Source: a bacterium D16-51 (GTDB lineage: Bacteria > Bacillota > Clostridia > Lachnospirales > Lachnospiraceae). Taken from it: DNA of 64,000 nucleotides. The stretch lies in contig RAYE01000005.1 in the NCBI GenBank assembly GCA_003612285.1, positions 1 to 64,000 on the forward strand, read 5' to 3'. This document shows positions 17,242 through 26,269 of the stretch, in pieces. Under the pieces are notes generated by a model. It was given only the letters and a program-made list of their open reading frames with translations. It was not told the DNA's origin and ran no database searches. The position numbers and the translations under genes are program-made. The first letter of the stretch is position 1; every line of letters starts with the position of its first letter.

Positions 17242-19512
17242 TTGGCATTAACAACTGTAAAAAAAGAGATATCCTTAAATGTCGGGCAGCCGAATAACTT
17301 TGAGCTCCTCTGCGCCATGCAGGGGGACAACAAATCATTTGAAATCACTGCCACATTGTATGACACCAATAAATTATATACCATTAATACAGATAACATC
17401 AAAATCAAAGGGGAAAACCCCGCTGGCCTGACAATCCAAAAAAATGTGGACAGCCATACAGCAAATACAGTTGCCTTTACATTGACAGAAGATATGCTTA
17501 TGTATGACGGGCTTCTAAAACTTGTCCTTGTATTTGCAGAAAGCAGCACACAGCTTACCACGTTCCCATTTGTCATTAAAGTAATCAACTCCCCGGGAGG
17601 CAATACAGCAGATGATATTAAAACTGTATCCGCCCTGGTAGAGGAAGCAAAAAAATGGGCAATGCAGTCAAAATCCTATGCTGTCGGCACAGACAATGAA
17701 GTGCGGGACGGTGATAAAACCGACAACTCCAAATATTATTATGAACAGTCCAAAAAATCTGCTGACGATTCTAAAAGCCACGCCGACGACTCCAAAAATT
17801 ATGCTGATGACTCCAAAGAATATTATGAACAAATCCAGGATTTAATTAACAACAGCTCTGCCAGCGGCGGAACAGGCAGCTCTAATATATTGTATTATGA
17901 TACCTATGGGGAATTTAAAGCTGACTTGGATGCAGGGAATATCCCGGATGAAACTTTGATTTGTATTAAGGAATCAAAAATGTATTTTTCTGTTAAAATT
18001 ACAATAGCGGATAACATGTCCTGGGAAAATTCTTCTGGAAAAGAAATCCAAAATAACGTTGAAAATGCTATGATTCCTGTTATTTATCATGCAGACAGCG
18101 GATATTATTTTCCTTCGGACTATAACATTGCCAGCCAGAATGGAATAAGTACCATACGCAACAGCGACAGCCAGATTACTATATCCGGGACACCAACCGC
18201 TGACACACAGATTACTTTAGCGCCACCAGCCAAAGCCAAATCAACACAGCAGCCACCAACAGGGTTAAGTGATGGTGGACTGAAAATTAATGGCACAACA
18301 GCAGCTATGGAATACGCCTCCTCTCCTGCTGCTTCTGTCTGGACAGGATGTGCAGATGGGAATACAACAGTAACAGACGGGACATGGTATGTGAGGTATA
18401 AAGAGACTGACAGCCTGTATGCAAGTGATAGTGTGGAAATTGTTATTGAAGCACTCGAAACAGACACTCCATTTGAACCTGGCACATTAGTAGCTTTAGG
18501 CTATACTGATACACAGTTTAACAACACTTCACCTACCTGCTATTCTACTGATAATGGACAAACATGGAATAAATTAAAAAATATTTCGTTTATCCCTCCA
18601 TTTAATAATGAAAAATTTAATATAATAAAATTATGTGATGATAATTATTTATTCTTTGAGAAAAGAGATTCCAGCATTTACCAAAGCAAGACATTAAAGC
18701 AATGGACAGTATTATGCCAAAATAATTCTTTCTCAAACATGAACACATTCTATTATAGCAATGGCATAATGCTGCTCGGCGGATATAATAATAATTCTTT
18801 ATATTCAATTGACGGAGGAAACACATGGAATCAAACAGATTTACCTTTTTCTGATAAAGAAAGGCGGTTAAGTATTGGCAACAATTCATTTATTATTTCT
18901 GAATATAATATTTTAAATTTCTGTACTTCTAAAAATAATTCCATGTATGTTACAGGAGGATATCACGGACATTGCTATTATTCTTATAACGGAAGAAATT
19001 GGAACTCAATTGCTGGAATATATGAAAACAACCAATACATTGCCATATATTTTAACGAAACATTCTATTTAATTGGATTTTTAATGCATTATCATGATGA
19101 AATAGATGATGGAAAAATAAGGATATACAGTTCAAGCAATGGTATATCCTGGAATAAGATATTTGAAGCAGCATCCGGATACAGATTTCTATTTGAAGGA
19201 AGAGCCGACACTATTTATGCATGTATTAATAATAAAATTGTCTTCGGAACACTACCTAAATTAGCGGTTTTTGATACAAATACAAATTCTTTAAACTGGA
19301 TAGAGCCAAATATAAAAGCATTACTCAGTATTTCACCAAGTAAACTCCAATTCCAAAATTTAATTGAATTTAAAAATGAATTATATGCATCAGATACATG
19401 GACTAGTACAAATCTATATAAGTCCTCTGATATCGTAAATTGGAAAAACGTTTCAAACTACACTGAAAACCATGACATGTTACGTTATAAAGTCCTGGTT
19501 CCTATTTTATAA
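17242..19512 (+). CDS. BppU-like upper baseplate protein fused to a putative beta-propeller receptor-binding domain
   Basis: A 756-residue protein that probably starts at TTG 17242 after GAGGTG, with the in-frame GTG at 17233 lying inside that site. Residues 1-120 match the BppU N-terminal domain (DUF2479): 'ALTTVKKEISLNVGQPNNFE' through 'FVIKVINSPGG'. A short coiled stalk with three near-repeats of 'ADDSKxxADDSK' follows. Then come an Ig-like domain (about 250-410) and a C-terminal half with repeated Asp-box-like motifs: 'CYSTDNGQTWNKL', 'LYSIDGGNTWNQ', 'YYSYNGRNWNSI', 'SSNGISWNKI', 'SSDIVNWKNV'. These spaced S.D.G..W blades are typical of sialidase-like beta-propellers and suggest carbohydrate binding. 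No catalytic residues of sialidases can be assigned. Likely a receptor-binding subunit. Confidence 0.8.
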   Translation: MALTTVKKEISLNVGQPNNFELLCAMQGDNKSFEITATLYDTNKLYTINTDNIKIKGENPAGLTIQKNVDSHTANTVAFTLTEDMLMYDGLLKLVLVFAESSTQLTTFPFVIKVINSPGGNTADDIKTVSALVEEAKKWAMQSKSYAVGTDNEVRDGDKTDNSKYYYEQSKKSADDSKSHADDSKNYADDSKEYYEQIQDLINNSSASGGTGSSNILYYDTYGEFKADLDAGNIPDETLICIKESKMYFSVKITIADNMSWENSSGKEIQNNVENAMIPVIYHADSGYYFPSDYNIASQNGISTIRNSDSQITISGTPTADTQITLAPPAKAKSTQQPPTGLSDGGLKINGTTAAMEYASSPAASVWTGCADGNTTVTDGTWYVRYKETDSLYASDSVEIVIEALETDTPFEPGTLVALGYTDTQFNNTSPTCYSTDNGQTWNKLKNISFIPPFNNEKFNIIKLCDDNYLFFEKRDSSIYQSKTLKQWTVLCQNNSFSNMNTFYYSNGIMLLGGYNNNSLYSIDGGNTWNQTDLPFSDKERRLSIGNNSFIISEYNILNFCTSKNNSMYVTGGYHGHCYYSYNGRNWNSIAGIYENNQYIAIYFNETFYLIGFLMHYHDEIDDGKIRIYSSSNGISWNKIFEAASGYRFLFEGRADTIYACINNKIVFGTLPKLAVFDTNTNSLNWIEPNIKALLSISPSKLQFQNLIEFKNELYASDTWTSTNLYKSSDIVNWKNVSNYTENHDMLRYKVLVPIL

Positions 19513-19560
19513 TAATCAAATATCCCTCTGTAAAATGAAGAACATAACTTAACCTCTCTA

Positions 19561-19632
19561 AAGGAACCGTTCGGTTCCTTAACAAGTCCCCCACGAAGAC
19601 AAGGTATTTGGTCTGCACCTTGCCTTCGTGGG
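19561..19632 (+). repeat. Paired hairpins between fibre genes
   Basis: AAGGAACC-GTTC-GGTTCCTT at 19561-19580 is followed by a long stem, CCCACGAAG (19590-19598) plus CAAGGT with ACCTTG plus CTTCGTGGG (19617-19632). The first hairpin and its flank 'CTCTAAAGGAACC..' recur in family II copy b at about 24591-24615. The stem may act as a terminator, although no clear T-run follows. Confidence 0.55.
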
Positions 19633-19689
19633 AATAAACAGATATGACCAGACAATATTTCTTTTCAATCAAAAAGGCGGTGATAAATT

Positions 19690-20742
19690 ATGATTCTATA
19701 TAAAACCAAAAATAGTGAAACTGTCCGCGTGGATGGTGGAGACGGAAGCCATGAAGACTGTCTGCAAAAAACAAATACTACTCCTTTCACACCAACAGAT
19801 GATTATAATCCGGCAACAAAAAAATATGTGGATGATTCAGTCGGAAACATTGCAGAAATATTAGATGTAATTAACAGAAAACCCAGCTGGGAAGACTCCG
19901 GCGAAGACAGTACAGATGACAGCCTAAAAATAGAAGATTTAAGAATATATTCTTACAATCCAGATAACAGAGGCTCATTAACAGCTTCATATACTAAAGT
20001 TGGTGCAGATGTCACCTGTGCTGATTTATATTGTGGGACAAGCAATTCTGTGTCAAAAAATGATGCAACTTCTATATTATATTACACTTTATCTAAAAAT
20101 CCATGCACCAGTATATCACCAGTACCTATCTTTGGGCATATCTATTTCACAGCATATGGTGTAAATGATTCAGTAAACCCTTCCATAATATCAACTGGAC
20201 ACTCAAATATCGTAGAACTTGAAACTCCTGGCAAAAAAATTGAATGGAATATTGACAGCAGCGACTCCACCTCAACAACATTAAACTATGAAATAAATTC
20301 AGAAAATAATATATTACGAATTTATCATAACGGAATTGACGCATTGCCATATAATGAAATAAACTTTTATTCAACACAAGACATATGGTATCCTGACTCA
20401 CCCGAAGATTCCTATACAAGATATTTAGTTATCAAATATGTTTATAAAGGCGATCTGCAATATGCATTATCAAATGATAATACAAAATATTGTGCCTATG
20501 TTGGATTTCATGACAGTGGCAGAAGCCATGCATACCTTCATGATCAATATTATTTCCAAAACAGTGGACATGAGGAAACAATGAAAATCCGGCTATCAGA
20601 CTTTTATAACCCTTCTTCTTTCAATAAAGATCCCTATGGACATATCGGAGTCCATCTCAAAGTGCCAAATTCCCAAAAAGAGACAGAGTTAAAAATAATA
20701 AGTTTGGAATGGATTAAGGAAGAAAACACAGAGGAGTCATAA
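19690..20742 (+). CDS. Tail fibre protein, cassette type A (copy 1)
   Basis: A 350-residue protein. The first about 65 residues ('MILYKTKNSETVRVDGGDGS' through 'INRKP') are nearly identical to those of the gene at 23476, at both protein and DNA level, and include 'TPTDDYNPATKKYVDDSVG', a motif common in phage fibre attachment segments. After residue about 75 the two proteins diverge. Here the rest is an Fn3-like beta domain (about 75-165) followed by a beta-rich domain with many Tyr, Asp and Asn that could bind sugar. RBS GGCGGTG precedes ATG. Interpreted as a fibre with a conserved docking N-terminus and a variable receptor-facing C-terminus. Confidence 0.65.
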   Translation: MILYKTKNSETVRVDGGDGSHEDCLQKTNTTPFTPTDDYNPATKKYVDDSVGNIAEILDVINRKPSWEDSGEDSTDDSLKIEDLRIYSYNPDNRGSLTASYTKVGADVTCADLYCGTSNSVSKNDATSILYYTLSKNPCTSISPVPIFGHIYFTAYGVNDSVNPSIISTGHSNIVELETPGKKIEWNIDSSDSTSTTLNYEINSENNILRIYHNGIDALPYNEINFYSTQDIWYPDSPEDSYTRYLVIKYVYKGDLQYALSNDNTKYCAYVGFHDSGRSHAYLHDQYYFQNSGHEETMKIRLSDFYNPSSFNKDPYGHIGVHLKVPNSQKETELKIISLEWIKEENTEES

Positions 20743-20844
20743 AAATTGTAGAATCTTTGATAATTGAACTTTTTAATTTAATGAAACGAACTCCTCTATT
20801 TCGGCCTTTATAAATACGAAAAATAATCAAAAAGAGGTGAGCAA

Positions 20845-22512
20845 ATGGAAACAATAGCAGAAAAACTACAATATACAAGCAATGCAGTAAATGATATCCA
20901 GACCGCTATCAACGAAAAAGGCATAGAAGTAGATAACAGTATTGAACTTGGATACTACGGTGACAAAATCCGTGAGATTAAAATTTGTTCTGGTAATGAA
21001 ATAGAAATAGCAACCACTGAGAAAGCTGGAATTGTTAAGCCAGATGGAAAAACAATTAAGATAAGTGAAGATGGTGAAATCGTAGGTGCATCTTCTAGTT
21101 TTACCGGAACAATGGAAGAATTTGAAGCTGCTTCTTTGGCTGGCGAAATTGAGGTTGGGACTATTGTAAATATCACAGATGACTATCAAGAAATTTCAAA
21201 CAAAAATGTGGAAATCGATAATATACTATCATCTAAAAGTGAGAACCCAGTGCAAAATAAGATCATAACTAATTATTTAAAAGAGAATGTCCTTTATCTT
21301 GGATTTTTCAATATTTACGAGTCAGAACTTGATACTATTGCCCAAGACTTAAACGTGACTGATAATAAACCTTACATCTTATCAATACACCCCAAAGTTA
21401 TCGCAGAAGGCGATTATCTGCAAAATGGAGGAAGCCATGTAGTTCTTGGAATTGAGTATGGAAATTACTCATTTGGAAGTCAATATTCATTTGGAAGTTC
21501 AGGAATAAAAAAAAGACATAAAGAATATGGTAGTAATTCTTGGAGCGAATGGATAAGCCCCTTTAATAGTGAAAATTTATCAGAAGATATAGTAAATGGA
21601 TTTAAGGGGGATAAAGAATCTTCTTATAGAAGGGGTTATGTTGAATTACATCCATATGATATTTCAGCCGTTTCTGATTATCATCATACAATAGATCTTT
21701 CTTCCGGATATGATAATAATACTTGGTATCCTTGCATTTTAGAACACCTTCCAACTGATAGGCAATCAAGAATTGAAGTTGGAGTATGGGGCGGAAATGC
21801 TTCTGTGCCATCATGGTCAAACCATGTTGAAGGATTCCAATGCCATTTGGACATTTTAACAATTGGTGGAGGTTGGGGTGCAACTACAGCCAAAGTTATG
21901 TATCTTGATGACCAATTTAGATTTGTATCAGATAATAAGCCTCCTGTAAAATATAAACAACTTCATAATTCCTCTTACCCTGTTTTATACTTGAGAGGCG
22001 GAGGAAAATACTTTGTTTGGACATCATATAGATTCTATAACAACATCCAAATAGTTACAGACAAATTTGAAGTTAATGGAGAAACAGTAATGCCATTACC
22101 AACGCCTCCATCAAATGAAGCAAATTATGGAAATATTTGGACTGATTTAGTTGCTAATAATGCCCATATTAATCATAGGCTTTCAGTTTCAAGTCCAATA
22201 GTAGGAGCAGCTCCAATTTATACCATATTAAATAAACAGTTAAGCGGAGGAGATTCGTACGACAATTCTGTTTATCACTTTCTTGATTATGCAGCTCTTA
22301 TTATAAACGCTTATAATGGAACATGGAAAAATGCAAAGGAAACAAGAGGAAATCAAACTGCTACAATTATATGGACTCCATCTGTATCCGCTAATAACTG
22401 CCAAATTCCTAATGCTGGGCAAATGAATTATGCTCCATCCACTGGAAAAATTACTATTATGGGAAGTACAAACTATAACATAGAAATATTAGGTTTATTT
22501 AAATACAATTAA
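20845..22512 (+). CDS. Tail fibre protein, cassette type B (copy 1)
   Basis: A 555-residue protein. The first about 47 residues ('METIAEKLQYTSNAVNDIQT' through 'GDKIREIK') match the start of the gene at 24785. Next is a short shaft with 'ATTEKAGIVKPDGKTIKISE', a motif of phage fibre repeats, and 'NPVQNKIITNYL', also common in fibre shafts. A pyocin-knob-like segment ends in 'NSWSEWISPF'. The C-terminal about 300 residues are rich in Gly, Trp and Tyr and probably form the receptor-binding head. RBS AAGAGGTG precedes ATG. Host receptor binding is inferred from context and composition, not from a recognised lectin family. Confidence 0.7.
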   Translation: METIAEKLQYTSNAVNDIQTAINEKGIEVDNSIELGYYGDKIREIKICSGNEIEIATTEKAGIVKPDGKTIKISEDGEIVGASSSFTGTMEEFEAASLAGEIEVGTIVNITDDYQEISNKNVEIDNILSSKSENPVQNKIITNYLKENVLYLGFFNIYESELDTIAQDLNVTDNKPYILSIHPKVIAEGDYLQNGGSHVVLGIEYGNYSFGSQYSFGSSGIKKRHKEYGSNSWSEWISPFNSENLSEDIVNGFKGDKESSYRRGYVELHPYDISAVSDYHHTIDLSSGYDNNTWYPCILEHLPTDRQSRIEVGVWGGNASVPSWSNHVEGFQCHLDILTIGGGWGATTAKVMYLDDQFRFVSDNKPPVKYKQLHNSSYPVLYLRGGGKYFVWTSYRFYNNIQIVTDKFEVNGETVMPLPTPPSNEANYGNIWTDLVANNAHINHRLSVSSPIVGAAPIYTILNKQLSGGDSYDNSVYHFLDYAALIINAYNGTWKNAKETRGNQTATIIWTPSVSANNCQIPNAGQMNYAPSTGKITIMGSTNYNIEILGLFKYN

Positions 22513-22543
22513 ACTATAACCGGAAAGGAAACAAACAATCAAA

Positions 22544-23410
22544 ATGAGCGTAAATGTAAAAACAGAAAATGGATTACTGCAAATTGCAGGAAACACATTA
22601 CCTGCTGTAGATTCCGAATTATCTGAACTAAACCAGTCTGTTGCAGATTTAAAAAATTCTAACACAAACCTTGCCAAATCACTTGCAAATTATAATGGAA
22701 AAAACCTAAAATCTTTTTACACACCAACAGAGTTTAAGGAGAAAATATCAAATGGTGACTTTACCAACTTAGAACTTGGCGACTATTACGAAATAACTCT
22801 ATCAGGAGACGAAGAAAATACCAATCACCCATGGGGAGATGGGGAAACAATCAAATATGTCATTTCCGGGTTTAATACATACTTAAATTATGGAAAAAAT
22901 AACATTCTTACAAATAATCATATTATCATGACATCTGTTGATTGCATGTTTGGAACCATGAAAATGAACGAAACAGATGATAATACAGGAGGCTATGCTG
23001 CTTCCCTCATGCCAACATATTTGGAAAAAGTATTTGAAAGGTTCCCAGAAGAATGGAAAAATGTTATACGTCCTCTTGATAGGTTGGAAAATAACAAAAG
23101 CAAAGCGGACTGGGCTACCCGTAATTTATTTTTACTATCTGAAACAGAAATAAATGGGTATTCAATAAAAGCAGATGATTATTTTGAGCGAGGAACAAGA
23201 CCATTGCCATTATATCAATTTTCATCAAGATATCGAATTAAAGGCCATGGTTTTAATTCAAGTTCTAATGGGATAAGAGCGCCTTATTGGACAGCGTCTC
23301 CACTTAAAGATTCTTCTATCGGATTCTCTATTATTACATATAATGGACTGGTTGATTTCTGTGATAGCAGCAGTGATTTTGTAGGGGTGGCAACAGGGTT
23401 TTGTATCTAA
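22544..23410 (+). CDS. Phage tail protein with a C-terminal ligand-binding (DUF6273/C-type-lectin-like) domain
   Basis: A 288-residue protein. The N-terminus has a short beta segment and a coiled coil ('LSELNQSVADLKNSNTNLAK'). The C-terminal about 220 residues resemble a fibre head: 'WATRNLFLLSETEINGYSI', then 'IRAPYWTASPLKDSSIGFSI' and a terminal 'FVGVATGFCI'. The YWTASP and G..TGFCI pattern recalls the C-type-lectin-like DUF6273 fold found in secreted and phage proteins. The gene follows the preceding fibre gene by 31 bases and is followed by a strong terminator. A domain of this shape could be a diversified ligand-binding head, but no template repeat or reverse transcriptase is in the window. 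Confidence 0.65.
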   Translation: MSVNVKTENGLLQIAGNTLPAVDSELSELNQSVADLKNSNTNLAKSLANYNGKNLKSFYTPTEFKEKISNGDFTNLELGDYYEITLSGDEENTNHPWGDGETIKYVISGFNTYLNYGKNNILTNNHIIMTSVDCMFGTMKMNETDDNTGGYAASLMPTYLEKVFERFPEEWKNVIRPLDRLENNKSKADWATRNLFLLSETEINGYSIKADDYFERGTRPLPLYQFSSRYRIKGHGFNSSSNGIRAPYWTASPLKDSSIGFSIITYNGLVDFCDSSSDFVGVATGFCI

Positions 23411-23414
23411 ATAT

Positions 23415-23453
23415 AAGAAGTATTGCTTACACAATCAGGCAATACTTCTTTTT
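23415..23453 (+). terminator. Intrinsic terminator
   Basis: A 12-bp perfect stem AAGAAGTATTGC/GCAATACTTCTT with a 12-base loop, followed by T residues, directly after the stop codon of the fibre gene ending at 23410. Confidence 0.85.
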
Positions 23454-23475
23454 AATAAAAAGGCGGTGGTAAATT

Positions 23476-24549
23476 ATGATTCTATATAAAACCAAAGATA
23501 GTAAGACTGTCCGTGTAAATGGCGGAGACAGAAGCCATGAAGGCTGTCTGCAAAAAACAAATACTACTCCTTTCACACCAACAGATGATTATAATCCAGC
23601 GACAAAAAAATATGTGGATGATTTAGTCGGTGGCATTGCAGAGATATTGGATGCAATTAACAGAAAACCAACTGAAAATAATTCTGATAAGGATGAAATT
23701 CCATTTATCTCTGACTTAAATATATTTATTAACAATTCTAATATCATTGCAAATTGCAGCCCGGTTTGCTACAATTCTAACAGCGCCACTTTTACATTTA
23801 CTTTCCCCAATTTTTCAGATTTTGATAAGGAAAACCAATATATAAAATCCCTTTATATTTATTATAATACAACCCCAACAGTTTCTGACTCGTCATACGT
23901 CAGTTACTACAGATTATCACCATTTGTTATTGATAACATAGCTACTATAATCGGCAACATGGTTGAAGTAACCGAATTAACAAATAAAACAACATATTAT
24001 TTTAGAGCATATATTGTCTACGATGATTATTACAATGAAAAAAAGTTCCTATCAAAAGGTTCTAATATTGTATCAATAACTACATCAGAAGAATGTTCTC
24101 TATTTCTTAAAGACAATGCAGTACCAAATGGTACACTATGCTACCTTACCGATATAAATCACCCTTTAGAAAACCCACAATGCCATATACTTAAATCAGA
24201 TTCAAATTTAGATAATGATGGCAATGGTATTTTGATATATTACGGATTCGGATATTCCGAATTAATAGCTAAAAAATATTCCAATATTGAATTGGTCTAT
24301 ACACTTGAAACAAATCTTCCATTAAAGGATGATATTATTACTATGTCGTTAGGAAATATCCCTATATTTTCTTCAGAAGAATTTAAAAATTCCACTGAAT
24401 ACACTTCACTAGTAACACATTTCACATCAGAATCATTTGCAGCTTATATGAAAGACAAAGATTTAGGTGATGGATGTTTGCGAATTCATGTCTCTATTCC
24501 AAAAGGATACTATTTTAATTTTGAAGTAATTAGACTCTCATTACATTAG
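23476..24549 (+). CDS. Tail fibre protein, cassette type A (copy 2)
   Basis: A 357-residue paralogue of the protein at 19690. The N-terminal about 65 residues and the ribosome binding site region (GGCGGTG..AAATTATG) are nearly identical to copy 1, with roughly 195 bases of close similarity before an abrupt divergence. The remainder has one Fn3-like domain with 'ELTNKTTYYFRAYIVYDD' (about residues 150-185) and a C-terminal beta-rich domain unlike that of copy 1. This is the pattern expected from duplication of a docking module followed by exchange of receptor-binding ends. It is followed immediately by repeat family II copy b. Confidence 0.65.
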   Translation: MILYKTKDSKTVRVNGGDRSHEGCLQKTNTTPFTPTDDYNPATKKYVDDLVGGIAEILDAINRKPTENNSDKDEIPFISDLNIFINNSNIIANCSPVCYNSNSATFTFTFPNFSDFDKENQYIKSLYIYYNTTPTVSDSSYVSYYRLSPFVIDNIATIIGNMVEVTELTNKTTYYFRAYIVYDDYYNEKKFLSKGSNIVSITTSEECSLFLKDNAVPNGTLCYLTDINHPLENPQCHILKSDSNLDNDGNGILIYYGFGYSELIAKKYSNIELVYTLETNLPLKDDIITMSLGNIPIFSSEEFKNSTEYTSLVTHFTSESFAAYMKDKDLGDGCLRIHVSIPKGYYFNFEVIRLSLH

Positions 24550-24562
24550 ACAAACACTCCTC

Positions 24563-24730
24563 TGCAGAGCAATGGGGCATGACCTAGTTTCTCTAAAGGA
24601 ACCTCCGGTTCCTTGGCAAGTTTCGCCCCAGAGGGGCGGGATATTTGACCCGCTCGCAGCCGCTAAGTGCAAAGGAACTTTCAGTTCCTTGCAAGCATTG
24701 CTTTTGACTCGTTGCATACGCGAGAATAAA
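24563..24730 (-). repeat. Dispersed structured repeat family II, copy b
   Basis: It shares with copy a (4416-4559) the landmarks 'GCAGAGCAA.GG.GCATGACC', 'CAGAGGGGCGGG.TATTTGACC', 'CGCAG.CGC.AAG.GCAA' and the right end 'CTCGTTGCATACGCGAGAAT'. Two AAGGAAC-type hairpins (about 24595-24615 and 24680-24700) replace different apical sequences of copy a, and the left arm of the long inverted repeat is degenerate. It lies between two fibre cassettes and encodes no protein. Confidence 0.65.
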
Positions 24731-24784
24731 GCATTCATTCTATTCCTCTACTAAATCTACAAAAAAAGAAAAGAGGTGAACCAC

Positions 24785-25153
24785 TTGAAAACAATAACAG
24801 AAAAACTACAATATACAAACAGTGCGGTAAATGACATACAAGCCGCCATCAATGAAAAAGGCATAGAAGTTGATAATACAATTGAACTGGGATATTACGG
24901 TGACAAAATCCGTGAAATAAAAGGAGGTCTTTCTAACCTCCAAGATTATTATGAATTCGAAAAATTTGACAGCTTTTCAAAAGTCGACATACAGCAAACA
25001 GACATCAATGATATAAGCGACTTGGTTATTATCGGAAAAATTGATAACCTGGACACATTTGACTGCATTACATTCACTTCTTTTGAAGCATTCCCTTCTA
25101 ACAACATATCAGCAAAAGATATTGAAGATGTAAGCAGCAACTATTCTTTTTAA
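24785..25153 (+). CDS. Short fibre protein, cassette type B (copy 2)
   Basis: A 122-residue protein that probably starts at TTG 24785. This aligns it exactly with the start of the gene at 20845 and has AGAGGTG upstream; the in-frame GTG at 24776 lies in that site. Residues 1-46 ('KTITEKLQYTNSAVNDIQAA' to 'GDKIREIK') are almost identical to copy 1. The rest is only about 75 residues, so this copy has lost the shaft and head of copy 1 or acquired a short end. It may work as an adaptor for the next gene, 16 bases downstream. Confidence 0.6.
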   Translation: MKTITEKLQYTNSAVNDIQAAINEKGIEVDNTIELGYYGDKIREIKGGLSNLQDYYEFEKFDSFSKVDIQQTDINDISDLVIIGKIDNLDTFDCITFTSFEAFPSNNISAKDIEDVSSNYSF

Positions 25154-25169
25154 ACGGAGGTACTAAACT

Positions 25170-25955
25170 ATGTCAGTAATCAGAAATACATTTACAGGAA
25201 CTTTAAGCGCATCCCCTGCTCTAACAACAAGCTACCAAAGCCATACTATTACCGGCTTAACATCAGAGACATCGACTACAAATGTTAACTATATGAACCC
25301 AGAAGCATCCCTTCATTTTCTAAATGCACTCTATAAAATAATTGTTGATGCCGGATATAATGACGCCATAAAAAACGATGATGACTATTCCATAACTGTC
25401 TTAGGCTTTAAACTTTTTGTCCTCATAAATGGAACCAACAAAATCGCAACTAATATATTTACATATGGTTATAATAGCAGTATTTGTAATACCAATTGTA
25501 TAAATATAAACTCTTTGCCATATACCGAATTAGAATACAATATTACAGTACGTGGAGATTCTAACCATATCAGCATTTACCTCGGTGCATCTGACAACCC
25601 ATATGGTAATTTACCACTAATCAGTATTGCAAAAGGAAAAAATTTAATTACCTCATCTGATATTTATATGTTCGGAAAATCAATTTCCAACCATCCTTTT
25701 TTCATCCGTGAAAAAAATGATTTATATAATCTTATTTGGAATTCTACTTCCTGTCCATTAGATACTTATATCAGTTACAAAGGGCTAAACACAAATTCAA
25801 AATTTGTCTGTGTGCCACAATTAGCCAATTACAATACATGCCTAATTTACTCCATGATAAAAGGCAATAGTGCAGTATTTACTCCTGACAAATATTACAA
25901 AATCGGAAATGATATTTATTATAACGAAAACAATTATCTGTATAAGGTTGGATAA
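25170..25955 (+). CDS. Putative tail fibre or receptor-binding protein
   Basis: A 261-residue beta-rich protein with no family that I recognise with confidence. It is rich in Asn, Tyr, Ser and Ile and poor in charged residues. 'GYNSSICNTNCININSLPYT' and a Tyr-rich ending ('YYKIGNDIYYNENNYLYKVG') look like surface-exposed phage fibre sequence. GGAGG lies eight bases before ATG. It is the last gene of the tail array. No holin, endolysin or XkdX-like gene follows. Confidence 0.55.
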   Translation: MSVIRNTFTGTLSASPALTTSYQSHTITGLTSETSTTNVNYMNPEASLHFLNALYKIIVDAGYNDAIKNDDDYSITVLGFKLFVLINGTNKIATNIFTYGYNSSICNTNCININSLPYTELEYNITVRGDSNHISIYLGASDNPYGNLPLISIAKGKNLITSSDIYMFGKSISNHPFFIREKNDLYNLIWNSTSCPLDTYISYKGLNTNSKFVCVPQLANYNTCLIYSMIKGNSAVFTPDKYYKIGNDIYYNENNYLYKVG

Positions 25956-26269
25956 TCACGCGATTCTATTTTATCCGGAAAAGCACAGTCCAACAGAGAT
26001 TCCACTTTTCAGAGCAACCGTAAGGATTTTTTTATCAGAATGCAATAGCCCAAATGCAATTATAGTTGAAAAACTCATATTTTTACCTGCTTTCCATCGC
26101 GATGCAATAACAGTATATCATCTCTTTTTGATACTGTCTTGACTATTTTATGGTTTGTTTTAAATATCCTTTCGAAATAAAATACAATATTAATGCAAAG
26201 GAAGGAAAATTGTGTTAAAATGTTGTCTGTAGCATTGTGTATTTCAATTAGCAGAAAGGTGTGATGAGT
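25956..26269. other. Gap between the fibre array and the methyltransferase leader
   Basis: No supported gene. A 35-codon minus-strand frame at 25971-26078, with a weak GGAAAGCAGG site, starts with a hydrophobic 'SFSTIIAFGLL' segment and could be a decayed small membrane protein. A possible plus-strand promoter, TTGACT with TAAATA at 16-base spacing, starts near 26141. Confidence 0.35.

Noticed and set aside
22544-25955. A complete diversity-generating retroelement acting on the fibre genes
   Set aside because: No reverse transcriptase, accessory variability gene or template repeat is present, and the repeated parts of the fibre genes are the conserved N-termini, not the variable ends.
25971-26078. 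A 35-residue minus-strand ORF with a hydrophobic N-terminus after the fibre array
   Set aside because: The ribosome binding site is weak, the length is too short and there is no recognised family; mentioned only as a possible remnant.
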